A stretch of 64,000 nt of DNA from Ampullaceana balthica (Eukaryota; Mollusca; Gastropoda; Lymnaeidae). The notes below the pieces were generated by a model. That model was given only the letters and a program-made list of their open reading frames with translations, made no database searches and was not told the DNA's origin. The translations under genes were made by a program, and so were the position numbers. Shown here in pieces: positions 43,980 to 56,838 of this stretch; the first letter of the stretch is position 1, and each line of letters begins with the position of its first letter. Where the stretch lies: NCBI GenBank assembly GCA_944989445.1, contig CALYLW010000685.1:186001-250000 (forward strand), written 5' to 3'.

Positions 43980-45837
43980 TAAGTTAGAGAAAAATCAACC
44001 CGCTAGGTACATGCCATGTAGAAATCAACAGTGAGTTCCCTTTTTTATTCTTATTTATTCCTAAATAATTATAATCATTTAAGGCATTCGGAAAATTACA
44101 GAAAATTTAGTCCACATTTTGATTTTTGATATGGGTTCTAAAAAATCAAAGTGGTCTAAGGTCATATCATTGACGCATTGACACATTTTTTTATTGCGCT
44201 AGGATAATAGGGAGTCACTGTCGGGACTGCAGCTGAAATGACTTTTTCTACCAACTGTTGTAATCGAAGCTATTCTAACCGGACTTTGATGTATTGAAAG
44301 AATCAAGGAAAAAGATCTTAATATAATAATTCAACACAGTAAAAAAGTTGCTTTAATTTAGAAATTAAAATGTTCTAGTGCTCGACTTTCACATTCATTT
44401 CACATGCTGTCAAAGTTTATATTAAATATCATTAGACTTACACTACATCCTCCCACTCACTAACAAGGGAGAAAAACAGCTGGAAAAAAACTTCTAGGAT
44501 TTTCCTTTTTCTCAAATCCTCCTAAGGCGAAGTCAACTTCCGTTAAACATTGTAATTGAAATCAAGCGGACGCATTTCTAAAGTGTCCTGTACATTTGAG
44601 ACCTTGGTCCCAGGACACACAAGGTTTGTGTTTGAAGTGGACTGACATGAATGAAAGTCTAGATCAGGGGCATGAATTGTTAAATAGCTCTATCAGGTTT
44701 CACTTTGGTGAGGACCGGTTGTCTCCCTTGTACTTCATCGATTCGCCATTCTTTAAAACTTAAATCTCTTCTGCTTTATTTTTCTTTATTTAGGAGTAAT
44801 CGGTCGAAGATTTAAATATAAAAATAGAAAAAAATTAAAATTCCCGCCCGCCTTAGATATACCTGCGTGACTGGTTTTAAAAAATTGCGATGAGCTATTT
44901 AAAGAAAAAAATATTAGCAAAGAACCAGACTAAACAAGATTACGTCATCATCAGGTCACAATATTAATCATCGCTTTAAAACGTTTGAACCAGATGAAAA
45001 GCCCACTTAAGGTGCATCGCGGTAAATCGAAAGAAAGCAAATTTAATGACAGCTTGACGGAGTCCGGGCGAAGTTATATCCTTTCCAGCGAGGTCACTAC
45101 TAACAGAGCCGATGTTTTCCGTTACATAACCTCCAATTTTACAAGAGGATAAATGTCAGAGAATCTTTGTCTTAAATGAGTCGGTTGAGTTGGTCACAGT
45201 TGTGTTACAAACATCAGGAAAGGAATTAATAATAATAAAGAATAACTCTTTACGTGCAGTTTAAATTCTTATTTTGTCAATACGGGTCTATTTTAATAAT
45301 GACGTGATTATTTCGACGCGAAAAGCGGATATTTCATAAAATACTAAACATCGACAAATGCGTCTATTTTATTTTGATTTCTTTAAAGAGCCAATAACTC
45401 TTCGATGCTATAAGGAGAAAAAAAGAAGCTTATTTATTTATTTTTATATGATAAGAAGCTCTGCGAAACAGAAAATGTTATATACTGCAGGTCAACTTGA
45501 CCTCATAAATGTCAAGCATCGATCTAATTACCCAACACCTACACACACAAACACTTGCAAAAAACTGATATTTAATCCGACCTTTATTGCCGACACGCGC
45601 CAGGTCGTCACATCCTGTGGGAGGAGTAGACTCCCTTACCGCTCACGCGTGAAGGTCACAAAGCTTTTCACAGCCTCCCAATAAGCCAGCGTTCAGGCCA
45701 ACTGAGGGCTTCACATCCTTTTTTGCCCATGGCAACATCACCAAAAAAAAACGCTTAATTTATTGGCTCGTTTATTATAACGATATCATGAAGTAAAGGA
45801 GGGGAAACTACTCCATGTAGCATTTTAGGGTAACAAT
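43980..45837. other. Unassigned
   Basis: The frame at 45358-45684 (+) is not recognisable. No elements, RNAs or arrays seen. Confidence 0.4.
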
Positions 45838-45975
45838 ATTTCAAATGTTCACATAGACTAAACGCATTGCTCTCTTTCAAATGTTCACATAGACTGACCG
45901 CATTGCTTTCTTTCAGTTGTTCACATAGTTTGAACGAATTGCTCTCTTTCAAATGTTTACATTTTAAACCTGAAC
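45838..45975 (+). repeat. 36-bp minisatellite, four copies
   Basis: CAAATGTTCACATAGACTAA followed by ACGCATTGCTCTCTTT and variants. The minus-strand frame (EHLKESNAFSLC) is a consequence of the 36-bp period. Confidence 0.9.
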
Positions 45976-46205
45976 GCATTTCCCTACAGCCCTTGTTAAT
46001 TTTTTTTCAGCTCTTTCGCCCAAACAATCTTGTCTAAAGGCTTCCACCAGAGCGCTTCATGCCATTTCTCCAACATTTTAGTACTCAATATTGGATACAG
46101 TGAAACCTTTGATGCATATTGGATACAATATTATTAATTTCAATATGTTGGATGCAATATCTCGGATAAAAGATCTTGAATTCAACATCTCGTATTTAGG
46201 AAACA
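45976..46205. other. Unassigned
   Basis: TTGGATACAATAT-like phrases recur at 46090-46170. Otherwise unassigned. Confidence 0.35.
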
Positions 46206-46290
46206 ACTGCTCGTTAGTGGTGGCTAAAAACTTGTGAACGCTACATCACTTGCCCCATAGTCCGTCATGGACTGTAAAGGGGGTCATTTC
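46206..46290 (+). repeat. Dispersed 80-bp repeat, copy 1
   Basis: CTCGTTAGTGGTGGCTAAA, then ACTTGTGAACGCTACATCAC, TTGCCCCATAGTCCGTCATG and GACTGTAAAGGGGGT. The same blocks occur at 53896-53975. Identity unknown, with no obvious tRNA boxes. Confidence 0.8.
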
Positions 46291-46642
46291 GGCAATGAGT
46301 GAATTTAAAATTTATATGTATTGAACTTTGTTTACTTGAGCCCTGAAAAAAGTATTTGATTGCCACTTTCATTGTATTTGTGAAATTTTCCGGATAGTCC
46401 ATACATTGGACTCAATCTTACTTCCCTTTGAATGTGATGGTATTCTCTGTCTTCCACCCCCCTCCCGCCGCTCAATAAAAGATCCTGGAATCTATTGCTC
46501 GTAAACTCAAAAAATTACAAAGAATTCATAATAGTGTTTTTTCAATATTACAGTTGAATTTTAAGGTTTTGTTAAACATTGGATTTATTTTCATACGGTT
46601 TAAATGATTATTTAATGGATCCAAAAATATAATATAAATTAT
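46291..46642. other. Unassigned
   Basis: No feature seen. Confidence 0.35.
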
Positions 46643-46647
46643 ATTTA

Positions 46648-46725
<78 letters not shown>

Positions 46726-46772
46726 ATATATAATATATATATATGTGTGTGTGTGTGAGTGTGTGTGTGTAT
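46643..46772. repeat. (AT)n then (GT)n microsatellite
   Basis: About 100 bp of nearly pure AT followed by GTGTGTGTGTGAGTGTGTGT. Strong cruciform potential. Confidence 0.97.
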
Positions 46773-47548
46773 AACTCAATAAGGAAAAAAAAATATCAAC
46801 AACATTGTATTCAAGTGAGTATTTCGATTCTTCAAAGATTTGTATTTAAAGTACCAACCGCTGTTCTTCAAGATTTATTGACAGACATCACAGGCAATGT
46901 TAAAATATTTTCTCAGTCGCAGAAATGAGCCAAATATTTAGAAGCACTTCCGTGACATCAAGCTTAGTGACATTAAATAAACTTTGCTGACCTCAACCCC
47001 CCTCCCCCCTTCCCCAGGGAGTCTGACATGTTCGATTTGTTTGAAAATTGTATTTTGAGTCTTAAGCACACGTTCTACGGCCTATTGTATCTGTATTCGA
47101 TCATGCCTTGTCAGGAGAATACTAGCAACCAAAACTATCCGATACGTTCAAGTGCCTTATTTAATTAAGGTTGCTGGATTATTTCTTTGTCCTCCGTATG
47201 CGCAATCAATGGAGAAATCGATTTCGCTAAGCTTTGTGAAATTGTTCATCGAAAAAATCAATCACTCAAGTAAATTAATTCCGGCGAAGAATCGTGAGCA
47301 TGTCGTTAGAGATATCGTCAAGTATCGTTTGCGTTGCTGGGTCAGTAGTGACTTCAACTTTGACTACTTGATAGTAGTAAAATTTATGAAACCCCGGTAT
47401 CTGTGATAAACTACTAACTCATTTAGTCTTAAAATTCTCTTTATATAGATCTGCAAAGAACTGTACAATACGCCAGCTCGAATTTATCCCCTCTGTCCCC
47501 GTGAAATTTTGCTTTTGCTGGCTGGTCCTTTATTCAAATATGGTTAGT
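46773..47548. other. Unassigned
   Basis: The frame at 47152-47406 (+) has no recognisable domain. Confidence 0.4.
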
Positions 47549-47800
47549 TTATCTTATCTATACAGACGCTCCTTCTATGCAGAAGATAGTTGCGTCCACA
47601 GACCATGACAGATGATCTGTTGTCAAGTGATGCAGCGTTCACATGCCACGGCTTTGTGGGTTCCACGCATTACCCAGCCGCCTAACTACATGTAGTGTTA
47701 GGTACCCATTCGGAGCGGGGTGACTCAGGGACGCCCTGGGCCCCGGGAACAAACCCTTGCCTTCACACGGATTCGAACCCGTGACCATCGGTACGACAGT
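47549..47800 (-). mobile_element. tRNA-derived SINE, copy lacking the head's first half
   Basis: Aligns with 24155-24420 from the tail (TTATCTATACAGACGCTCCT) through the B box (reverse of GGGTTCGAATCC, at 47769-47780). It ends at GTACGACAGT, so the A-box half of the tRNA head is missing, as in a 5'-truncated copy. Two small insertions distinguish it (near 47605-47614 and 47686-47699). Confidence 0.88.
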
Positions 47801-50357
47801 GTAGTTTACAGAAATATGTTACTACTGTAAGCATTTCTACAAGAAGAAATAAAACCGAAGTAAACTTCATGAACTAAAAAAAAATAAAAAAAAACTGCAC
47901 AGCGTAAGAATTTAAAAAAATTATTGATATTGAAATAAATAATTTCAACTTAAAATGTATAACGAAGAACAAAAATAAAATAGAGATGCTAATTAAGAAT
48001 TGAAACTTTTTCACAATCTTAGTCAGTTAAGCCTTTCGTTTAATGGTATTTTTAAATATGTTTTGATATTGAGAGATAAGTAGAATATTTTATTAAGAGA
48101 AGAAATATGCCTAATACTGGTTAAAGTTATGGAATAGAAGATTTTATTTACATATGTGAAGTTATTTCATTTAAATAATTTTATTTTGATGGTTTATTTT
48201 GTAAACGATTACTTAATTCAAAAGTTATATATAATAAAAACAATAAATAGAAAAAAAATAAAGAAAAATTAATTCCTTAAAACTACATATAAGATAAAAA
48301 CAAAGAACACATTGTAGATTAATTATTTGAAAAACTTAGATGGGTACATCAATACGGAAAAGAAATGATTGAATTATTTTATTTTAAATTATAAAAAACA
48401 TACTTTAATAATACGAAAGACATAGATTTATCTGTTTAAATTGCAGCTGTTTGTGTTGCTGGTGAGACCAATCCTCGAGTGGCAGTCTCTTTTGCATGTC
48501 ACACACACGAATGCGATGGATCATTATGGTATCTGTATACGTATGCATGTTTATATAAATATATATTGTGTGTGTGTGCATATATAATCTATTGGTATTT
48601 AAAGCAAAAATATTTTTACATTATTGTCACTTGAATATCATCTGAATGTCAACTGAACGCAATCTAAATGTCACCTCAATGTCAATCCCTCTTTATGGCC
48701 TATGCCTCTAGGCAGCTAAAGTTTTGCGACTAGTCTTAAAACCACATGACATAACGAACCCAAAACTATAAGCAATAACTTTTGAGCCATGCACTGAAGT
48801 GACGTCATTTCCTTTAATGAAATATCAAAGGCCCTTAACCCTTGCCATCCCGTGATCATATAACCCATCATCCACATAACTCAATCTACACGATGTTTCA
48901 TTTTAGACAGGTCAGAGGTCAAACTCATAGACATGGCAGCTTGGAATAGACACATTTAAAAAAATACAAATCAATTCCCAATAAACAAATATTTTGTGTG
49001 GAAAATATTTAGTGTAACTAAATTTTGTTAACTGTTATTTGCCCTGTAATTCATTTTAGATTTGCATAGAATAATTTATCAGATATTATTGGAATTCATA
49101 GCGCGCGACATATCTAATTCCAAATAATGAAACATGCACGTTCACAGTTATAAATTCTAATTAGGATCGTCGGTGACATTATGAATTAAAACTTTTAGTT
49201 TCGCACAATTTTTCTTTGAAGTAAATTTTATATCTTCACAGTGACAAGCAATGTTGTGGACATATGCTCATTGACGTGTTTACAAGGACAAATGATGACA
49301 CGATATGACTTTCAAAACGGTGAACTAATTTCTAGCACAGGAGAGTATATAGCAATTTTCAATTCACAAAGATTTGTTGAGTGTATTCATCACATACTAC
49401 CGATGTATGTGGTAAATATCATCATTAAATACCTCAGATATTTATATAAATAGATTTTTGCCACAATATGACAAAGCATCATTTGCTTTTAATTGACAAT
49501 GTGAAAAAAAATTAAAAGCAAACAAACACCCCCGACCCCAAAATTAAAAAAACAAACAAAGAAAACAACAACAACAGCATAACAAATAAAGTTTAATATA
49601 TATAATAAAAGAGAAACACTCACAGCCACACACACACACAAATGATATATATATATATATAAATATAAAATTGACCCCCCCAACAAATAAAAAAAAATGT
49701 AGGAAGAGATTGGCAAGTCATTAAAGCGGAGAATGATCACCATTATCAGCGCTAGACAGGAAGTGGTAGACAGCTGCGCATGTCTGACAAGGGCCAAACA
49801 AGATCTGGTTAGGGTAAAGAAAGTTGTTGGTCTCTTGTCGTCTGCTATGAACATATACCAGTTGACATAACACCCACTCAATTAACCTAAAAATATGAAG
49901 AAATGAATCGCAAGCAATCATCAGAGAAAATTGACATTAATTTAAAAAGAACAACAACAAAAAATTAATGTAGAATCCAAATATGAAAAATCAAGATTAA
50001 AAAAAACAAGAAATCAATTGAGTGGGAAATTGTTTAAAAAAAAATACAATTCACGCTACGGATATTCAAGACAATTTGAACCGAATCTTTGTTCATTGTT
50101 ACGGAGTAGAGGATTTAGTCAGGTGAAGAATTAATGTTATAAACAATTCATTGCGTGGATTTAAAGATTGTTTAACATATTATTTGGCCCTTTGTACCAC
50201 CTTTGGGCTTGCTTCAATATGAAACAGGTTTTTTACACATAATTCGGTTGAATAAAAGAAAAGGAGGCCAATTAAAGCAAATTGAATAAATGAAATGTTT
50301 TAAATGAAGTCAAACGTAAACTGTCACTTTCCGTCATTTTCTTTGTCATTCAATGTT
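47801..50357. other. Unassigned 2.5-kb AT-rich stretch
   Basis: Simple repeats: (TG) near 48570, (CA)/(AT) at 49627-49660. The frames at 49241-49453 (+) and 49489-49921 (-) have no recognisable motif. Confidence 0.4.
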
Positions 50358-51331
50358 AAGTCATCTAACCAAACATCTAACCAAACATCTAACCAAACAT
50401 CTAACCAAACATCTAACCAAACATCTAACCAAACATCTAACCAAACATCTAACCAAACATCTAACCAAACATCTAACCAAACATCTAACCAAACATCTAA
50501 CCAAACATCTAACCAAACATCTAACCAAACATCTAACAAAACATCTAACAAAACATCTAACCAAACATCTAACTAAACATCTAACTAACCAAACATCTAA
50601 CCAAACATCTAACCAAACATCTAACCAAACATCTAACCAAACATCTAACCAAACATCTAACCAAACATCTAACCAAACATCTAACCAAACATCTAACCAA
50701 ACATCTAACCAAACATCTAACCAAACATCTAACCAAACATCTAACTAAACATCTAACTAACCAAACATCTAACCAAACATCTAACCAAACATCTAACCAA
50801 ACATCTAACCAAACATCTAACCAAACATCTAACCAAACATCAAACAAAACATCTAACCAAACATCTAACCAAACATCTAACCAAACATCTAACCAAACAT
50901 CTAACCAAACATCTAACCAAACTTCTAACCAAACATCTAACCAAACATCTAACCAAACATCTAACCAAACATCTAACCAAACATCTAACCAAACATCTAA
51001 CCAAACATCTAACCAAACATCTAACAAAACATCTAACCAAACATCTAACCAAACATCTAACCAAACATCTAACCAAACATCTAACCAAACATCTAACCAA
51101 ACATCTAACCAAACATCTAACCAAACATCTAACCAAACATCTAACCAAACATCTAACCAAACATCTAACCAAACATCTAACCAAACATCTAACAAAACAT
51201 CTAACCAAACATCTAACCAAACATCTAACCAAACATCTAACCAAACATCTAACCAAACATCTAACCAAACATCTAACCAAACATCTAACCAAACATCTAA
51301 CCAATCATCTAACCAAACATCCAACTATCCA
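50358..51331 (+). repeat. 12-bp satellite CATCTAACCAAA, about 80 copies
   Basis: The unit is highly uniform. The junction CTAACTAAACATCTAACTAACC appears at 50569 and 50741, 172 bp apart, which marks a block duplication that includes a 4-bp insertion. The open frames (SNQT, HLTK, DVWL, RCLV tetrapeptides) exist only because 12 is a multiple of three and the unit lacks stops in those frames. A shorter 12-bp array of different sequence is at 62857. Confidence 0.98.
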
Positions 51332-51483
51332 AACTATAACAACAACCAATAATGTGCATCACATTTTTTTTTCCCTCTCTGGATGTTTTTTTTAATTTTT
51401 TAATTATTCAATTGATTCCATTAATTTAAGTTAATTATTTACACAAAGCCCAAAATTAACCTACAGTCCAGTCATCTCACAAT
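51332..51483. other. Unassigned
   Basis: AT-rich spacer. Confidence 0.3.
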
Positions 51484-51538
51484 CGTTGGACGCAATAATC
51501 TTCTGTACAGAAGGAGCGCCTCTAACAGATAAGATAAT
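51484..51538 (+). mobile_element. SINE tail fragment
   Basis: GGACGCAATAATCTTCTGTA, then CAGAAGGAGCGCCTCTAACA and GATAAGATAA matches the 3' part of the SINE at 24155, in the opposite orientation. It ends 8 bp before the Helitron at 51547. Confidence 0.8.
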
Positions 51539-51546
51539 CTGAAAAA

Positions 51547-51835
51547 TCAATATACATAATTCCCGTTGTATGTATGTATGGATGTAATTATAATGCTGTT
51601 AGGTGGCACTGCGAAATTTGTAATGCTGTTAGGTGGCGCTGCGATCGATTTTGTTTTATAGTGCTGCACCAAAAATAACACTTTTCGAACGTTCCGCATA
51701 AAATTGTTCAATGTGATAATAAATGCATCAAATAAAAATAAATAAAATAAACGAAAGTTCTGTATTATGTTATTTTTTAATCTGATGTGTATTTATTTTG
51801 AAAACTTCCGTCATTTTTGACGGGTGATACACTAG
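51547..51835 (+). mobile_element. Short non-autonomous Helitron, both ends visible (289 bp)
   Basis: The 5' end TCAATATACATAATTCCCGT is preceded by A. The 3' hairpin CCGTCATTTTTGACGG is followed by GTGATACA and CTAG (51832-51835), then T. This is the expected A-T insertion with TC and CTRR ends. Its sequence matches both halves of 38521-39306 without the internal R1 segment. Confidence 0.93.
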
Positions 51836-52569
51836 TTTTTAAGAATGATTTTATATTATATTTACTGTGTACTCTTACGTGCTTTCTTCAATTAAACATT
51901 GTGCATAGCATTCAGCCAACAATTCCAGTGTGCGCCGGACAAATATAAAATAACATCAGAAAACAAACTAAACGAAAAAATTCACGTTGATCTCCCGCCC
52001 CCACCCCCATAAAATTACCCAATGATAAATAACTTTTTCAGGATAAAATTTATTTTCTTTAAAAATAAAAACGTGGCATCGGACAAGTGAGCCACCTTGT
52101 ATCCGGTGCATCTGCCCATGCCCTGCCGTGTATCTGCCCATGTTTTGTCGTAATGGGTCGCCTCGTATGACATGCAGATTTATCATAGGCCCCGGCCGTC
52201 CTGGCCTGTGAACGCACGCCCCCCCCCCGACCCTCATCCAGCTCAGAGACAAATCTATTGAATCTGGCAAAAGGCACGCAGCCACCAGTCGCCGATACTT
52301 TCAATAATATTATTTCCCTTGTCTGTCGGTGTGGAGAGAGATGTTGGCTCAGGAACGTGCGCACTGGTGGAAGTTTAGCGCGGAACAAGGTGAACGTATC
52401 AGGGGGACTTTTAATCAGGGTGTGTTGTCTTTTCCTAATGAATTGAATGGCGTCCCTTGTTTTTTAGAGACGTTACGTCCCTGACCCCTACTTGGTCAGA
52501 TCTAGTTGACCTGTCCAAGATTAAGTGGTTGGTTACGAACAAACTACTCTATAAGGCGGTAAGAATTAA
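51836..52569. other. Unassigned
   Basis: C-rich at 52219-52228. Overlapping frames on both strands at 51968-52446 show no known domain. Confidence 0.4.
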
Positions 52570-54393
52570 ACAATCCGTAAAAACAAAGTTTTTTGACTAT
52601 AAATCACTTAAATATGAGACATAACTAAAAGTATTGATTATGTTCAACATAATACGCACAGCGCGACAGACTAGCATAAACATTTACAGATCGGGGAAAT
52701 ATTATAAAAATATGTTAAATATAATAGCACCGCAACGTACGAAAATAGAATATTAATTTTTAAAAAACCGTAAATAAAAAAGAACCGTAAAAACAAAGTT
52801 TTTGACCATAAATCCCTTATATATGAGACATAACTAAAAGTATTGATTATGTTCAAACGCCACAAAAGTTTACAGACTGACATCGAGTGATATCCCCTGG
52901 CTTTAAAAATGGGGGAAGGGATAGCAGGGAGTGTGGGCATTTACGGGTGGCGTCATCGCGTGACTGAACTGTGACGTGAAAAAAACCCAGTGAAATTGAA
53001 TTACATACGTTGTATAGAGATAAACTAAAAATGTATAAATTTAATTACGGTATCTTCGATCGATCTGAAATTTTGATACGATGCATTGTTATATGACACA
53101 AGTCTATGTGCCAAATTTCAGCTCGATGGCATCCGGGAAAGTGGATCATTTTTTATTTTTGTATTTCTACCCGACGACGAACGACAGAGAGACAGAGAAA
53201 GACGGCGGTGAAGTTAATATAAGGGATTTAAAAAACAAACCCGTAAAAACAAAGTTTTTGACTATAAATCCCTTATATATGAGACATAACTAACAGTATT
53301 GATTATTTTCAAAACGCTAAAAACATTTACAGACTGAATCTGTCTTAACTCAACTTTGCTTCATAACCCTGGGGGGTGGGGGTGGGGGTGGGACGGGGAG
53401 AGGGGAAAAGTCTGGTCACCGATTCGCTTGACCGAGCTCGGCACGACACGTAAAATGTAAATAAAAGCACCCCGGTACTTCGATGGGTCGCCTCAACGCG
53501 TCAACTCAAACTTTCACGTGGAAAAAAAAACAATAACAAACAGTGAATTTGAATTACATACGTTATATAAGGATAAACTAAAAATGGATTAATTTATTTA
53601 TCGATCTGAAATTTTGATACGATACATTGTTAGGTGAGACGGGTCCGTGTGCCAAATTTCAGCTCAATCGGATCGCGGGAAGTGGATCATTTTTTACTTT
53701 TGTTTTTTCCGCCCGCCCAAGACAGAGATGACGATAGACAGAGAGAGAGATGACGACAGAGACGGCCGCGAAGTTAATATAAGGGATTTAAAAACAAAAG
53801 CTGGACTGCCGAACCGAGACAGAAGAGAGTCACAGGTTATATTCTCGTTGCTGGCATGGCCCACGGGGCATTGTGCTAGCCACACAATCCCTTTTCTCGT
53901 TAGTGGTGGCTAAATAAAACTTGTGAACGCTACTTCACTTGCCCATAGTCCGTCATGGACTGGAAAGGGGGTTATATTATATAATCCTTTATATAAGAGA
54001 CATTACTAAAAGAATTTTCATTATAATACGCATCGCACGACAATTCTAAAATCCAAAATTTTAGTTATGTCTCAAATATATAAAGGATTTATAGTAAAAA
54101 AAACTTCTACAGTCTGCCTGCTAAATTTCAGCTCGATTTGATCACGGTAAAAGTGTTATGAAAACATGACAATCTAGCACAAAAATGAACATGCTACATA
54201 GAGATAAATAGAGATAATCTAAAAATTCATTAATTTAATTACTGTACATTTGATCGATTTGAAATTTTGATGTATCATTTTTATCGTCGGCACAAGTCTG
54301 CCTGCAAAATTTCAGCTCGCTAGCATACGAGGAAATGGGTTAAAATCGATCCAAAGTTTTTTTGTCAAACAATCAAGCAACCAGACGACACGA
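52570..54393 (-). repeat. R1 repeat cluster, tandem and partly inverted
   Basis: The start block CGTAAAAACAAAGTTTTTGAC recurs at about 52577, 52789 and 53247. Each is followed by TATATGAGACATAACTAA, and where units are complete by GATAAACTAAAAATG, ATCGATCTGAAATTTTGATA, CCAAATTTCAGCTCGATGG and the end block GAAGTTAATATAAGGGATTT. At about 53990-54100 two start blocks face each other (head to head). The 80-bp dispersed repeat is inserted at 53896. A further end block is at 54683. Confidence 0.85.
53896..53975 (+). repeat. Dispersed 80-bp repeat, copy 2
   Basis: CTCGTTAGTGGTGGCTAAA, then AACTTGTGAACGCTACTTCA, CTTGCCCATAGTCCGTCATG and GACTGGAAAGGGGGT. Matches 46206-46290. Confidence 0.8.
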
Positions 54394-54650
54394 CTAAAAA
54401 CTTTGGGCGGGCGCTTATGAGGTTTTACATATGCAGTTCACTCATTCTCTCACTTATAGATCTCTCTTTTGCCTTCTTAATTATAAATCTTTAACTTTTA
54501 TACCAAACACCCGCCCCACGTTTTTAGTCATATTAAATCAAAGTACTTGAAAGTATAAGTTTTAAATTATTTTCTTCTTTTTAGTCCACTTATAAAAACG
54601 TGTTTTTAAAAAAATCATTTTTTACCTTTATTTATTTACTTTTGTTTTTC
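54394..54650. mobile_element. Foldback element, truncated inverted copy
   Basis: Reverse complement of 42004-42370: GACTAAAAACTTTGGGCGGG, TTATAGATCTCTCTTTTGCC, CCCGCCCCACGTTTTTAGTC, ATTAAATCAAAGTACTTGAA and TTTTTAGTCCACTTATAAAA. The left arm is cut short at its junction with an R1 end. Confidence 0.85.
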
Positions 54651-54720
54651 TGCGAGCGGGACCACGACGACAGACGGCGAAGTTAATATAAGGGATTTAA
54701 AAATATGCCTGATTTGAAAG
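54651..54720 (-). repeat. R1 end fragment
   Basis: GACGACAGACGGCGAAGTTA followed by ATATAAGGGATTTAAAAAT is the R1 end block, so the foldback element lies within R1 sequence. Confidence 0.75.
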
Positions 54721-56253
54721 CAAAACCCGGGACGACCATCAATGCAATGGGATTTAAGTAGCCTCTTGGCGTTGAATTTATAAAACTTCATCATCCTGAA
54801 CGATTTCATTTTATTTTTTAAAGTTAAAATTCATTGAAAAGGTGAACGAAACTAGGTCATATAGTGACTAAGATTTAAATCTATTTTGCTCTAACTTTAC
54901 GTCTCAATCACAGAGGGGCTTAAACAGTCAACATTGCGTCCTTGGGACATCACGTTGTGTTCTTGATGAGAACAAAAACCATTGGTAATTTGATTATATC
55001 CCATGTTTTATCCTCGTTAAAACTTTGTATTTATCATTCAACAGAATCGTGGGACGTGATTTGACGGGCTGGTGATTGCGGGGTATAAAGTATCGCCTTC
55101 AAGCAGTACAGTTACTAAGGGTGGTTTCACCCGGTGCGGCAAACTCAAGGCTTCATCCCGTCCATTTCCCTTTTACCTTTTCTGGGTATTTCAGGCTGCT
55201 TACCTTTCGTTGACAGGCGAAATTTTATTCTTTCAGAACGTGTGGCGAACAAATCAAACACAAGACATCATATTTCAGAGCGCTTGTCTCGATTCTTAAA
55301 GTTGATCGCTAGAGCGTGGATGGCCGCCAAACGATACATTCATCTTCAGACCAATTTCTCACCGCTCTAATTTCAGCAACACCTTTACGAAGTCAATTAA
55401 TATCAAATTAAATTTACAACGTTAAAATTCATTTAGGACCACATACCTGAAACCCATATGACCATAATGCTAATGAAATGTTGTTCTCTTTTGACTTAAT
55501 TTACTTTTTTTGTTTTCATTACATTCAGGGATGTATGTAAAGTTTTTGCATGCCGCCTGCTTATTTCCAGGAAGTTGACCAGTGTGTTTCGGCCTGCTTC
55601 TTTCTTTACGATTGCATGTGTATGTCTACTTGTGAGTGTGTCTGTCAGTCTGCTTGTGTTAGTCTGTGTTTCTTAATGTCATGTATTAATTATTTTAGGA
55701 AGATATATTTATTTTGTCTTTGATAAAATAATCTTCAAAATATCTTTTTTTTTCTTTTACAATACATTTTTGGTCAAAATCTATTAACAGCTAAAACGTA
55801 TTAACCCAACTCCGTCCCCAACGAATAAACCTTTCAAAGGGAATGAATTCAAGGGAGAGAACAGATTACCAGCAGTTCGTGTAGAACAGAGCTGTGCGCC
55901 GGTCAGGGATTTTTCTTCTGCTGACACCTGTCAACGGCGTGCAGAAGACGAATGTCGACAGGCCGGGCGTGACCTGGTTGGCCAAAACAGTTTTGGGGAA
56001 CGTTAACAGCGCAAGAAAAAAGCATGGTGATCTTTGATGGATAATCCTTGCTGGCGATCAGGGGGTCCCGTGGGTCATTCAACCCCGGGATTACCCCATA
56101 CCGGAACAAGGACTTTGGTGGGAGATCCTGAAGGATGTCCGTCTCGTTTCGGAGACAGGCCGGATGAGTACGAAACAGAATTTATCTTATAGGGACGTAA
56201 TATATTGTGTTTTCATTGGGCTTCATCCAGCTACCACAAATAAGATTTATATT
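54721..56253. other. Unassigned
   Basis: The frames at 55072-55370 (+) and 55903-56109 (-) show no recognisable domain. A GC-richer patch at 55880-56160 is not identified. Confidence 0.4.

Positions 56254-56838
<585 letters not shown>

Noticed and set aside
50304..51324. Open frames of 90-247 codons with tetrapeptide repeats
   Set aside because: Artefacts of the 12-bp satellite.
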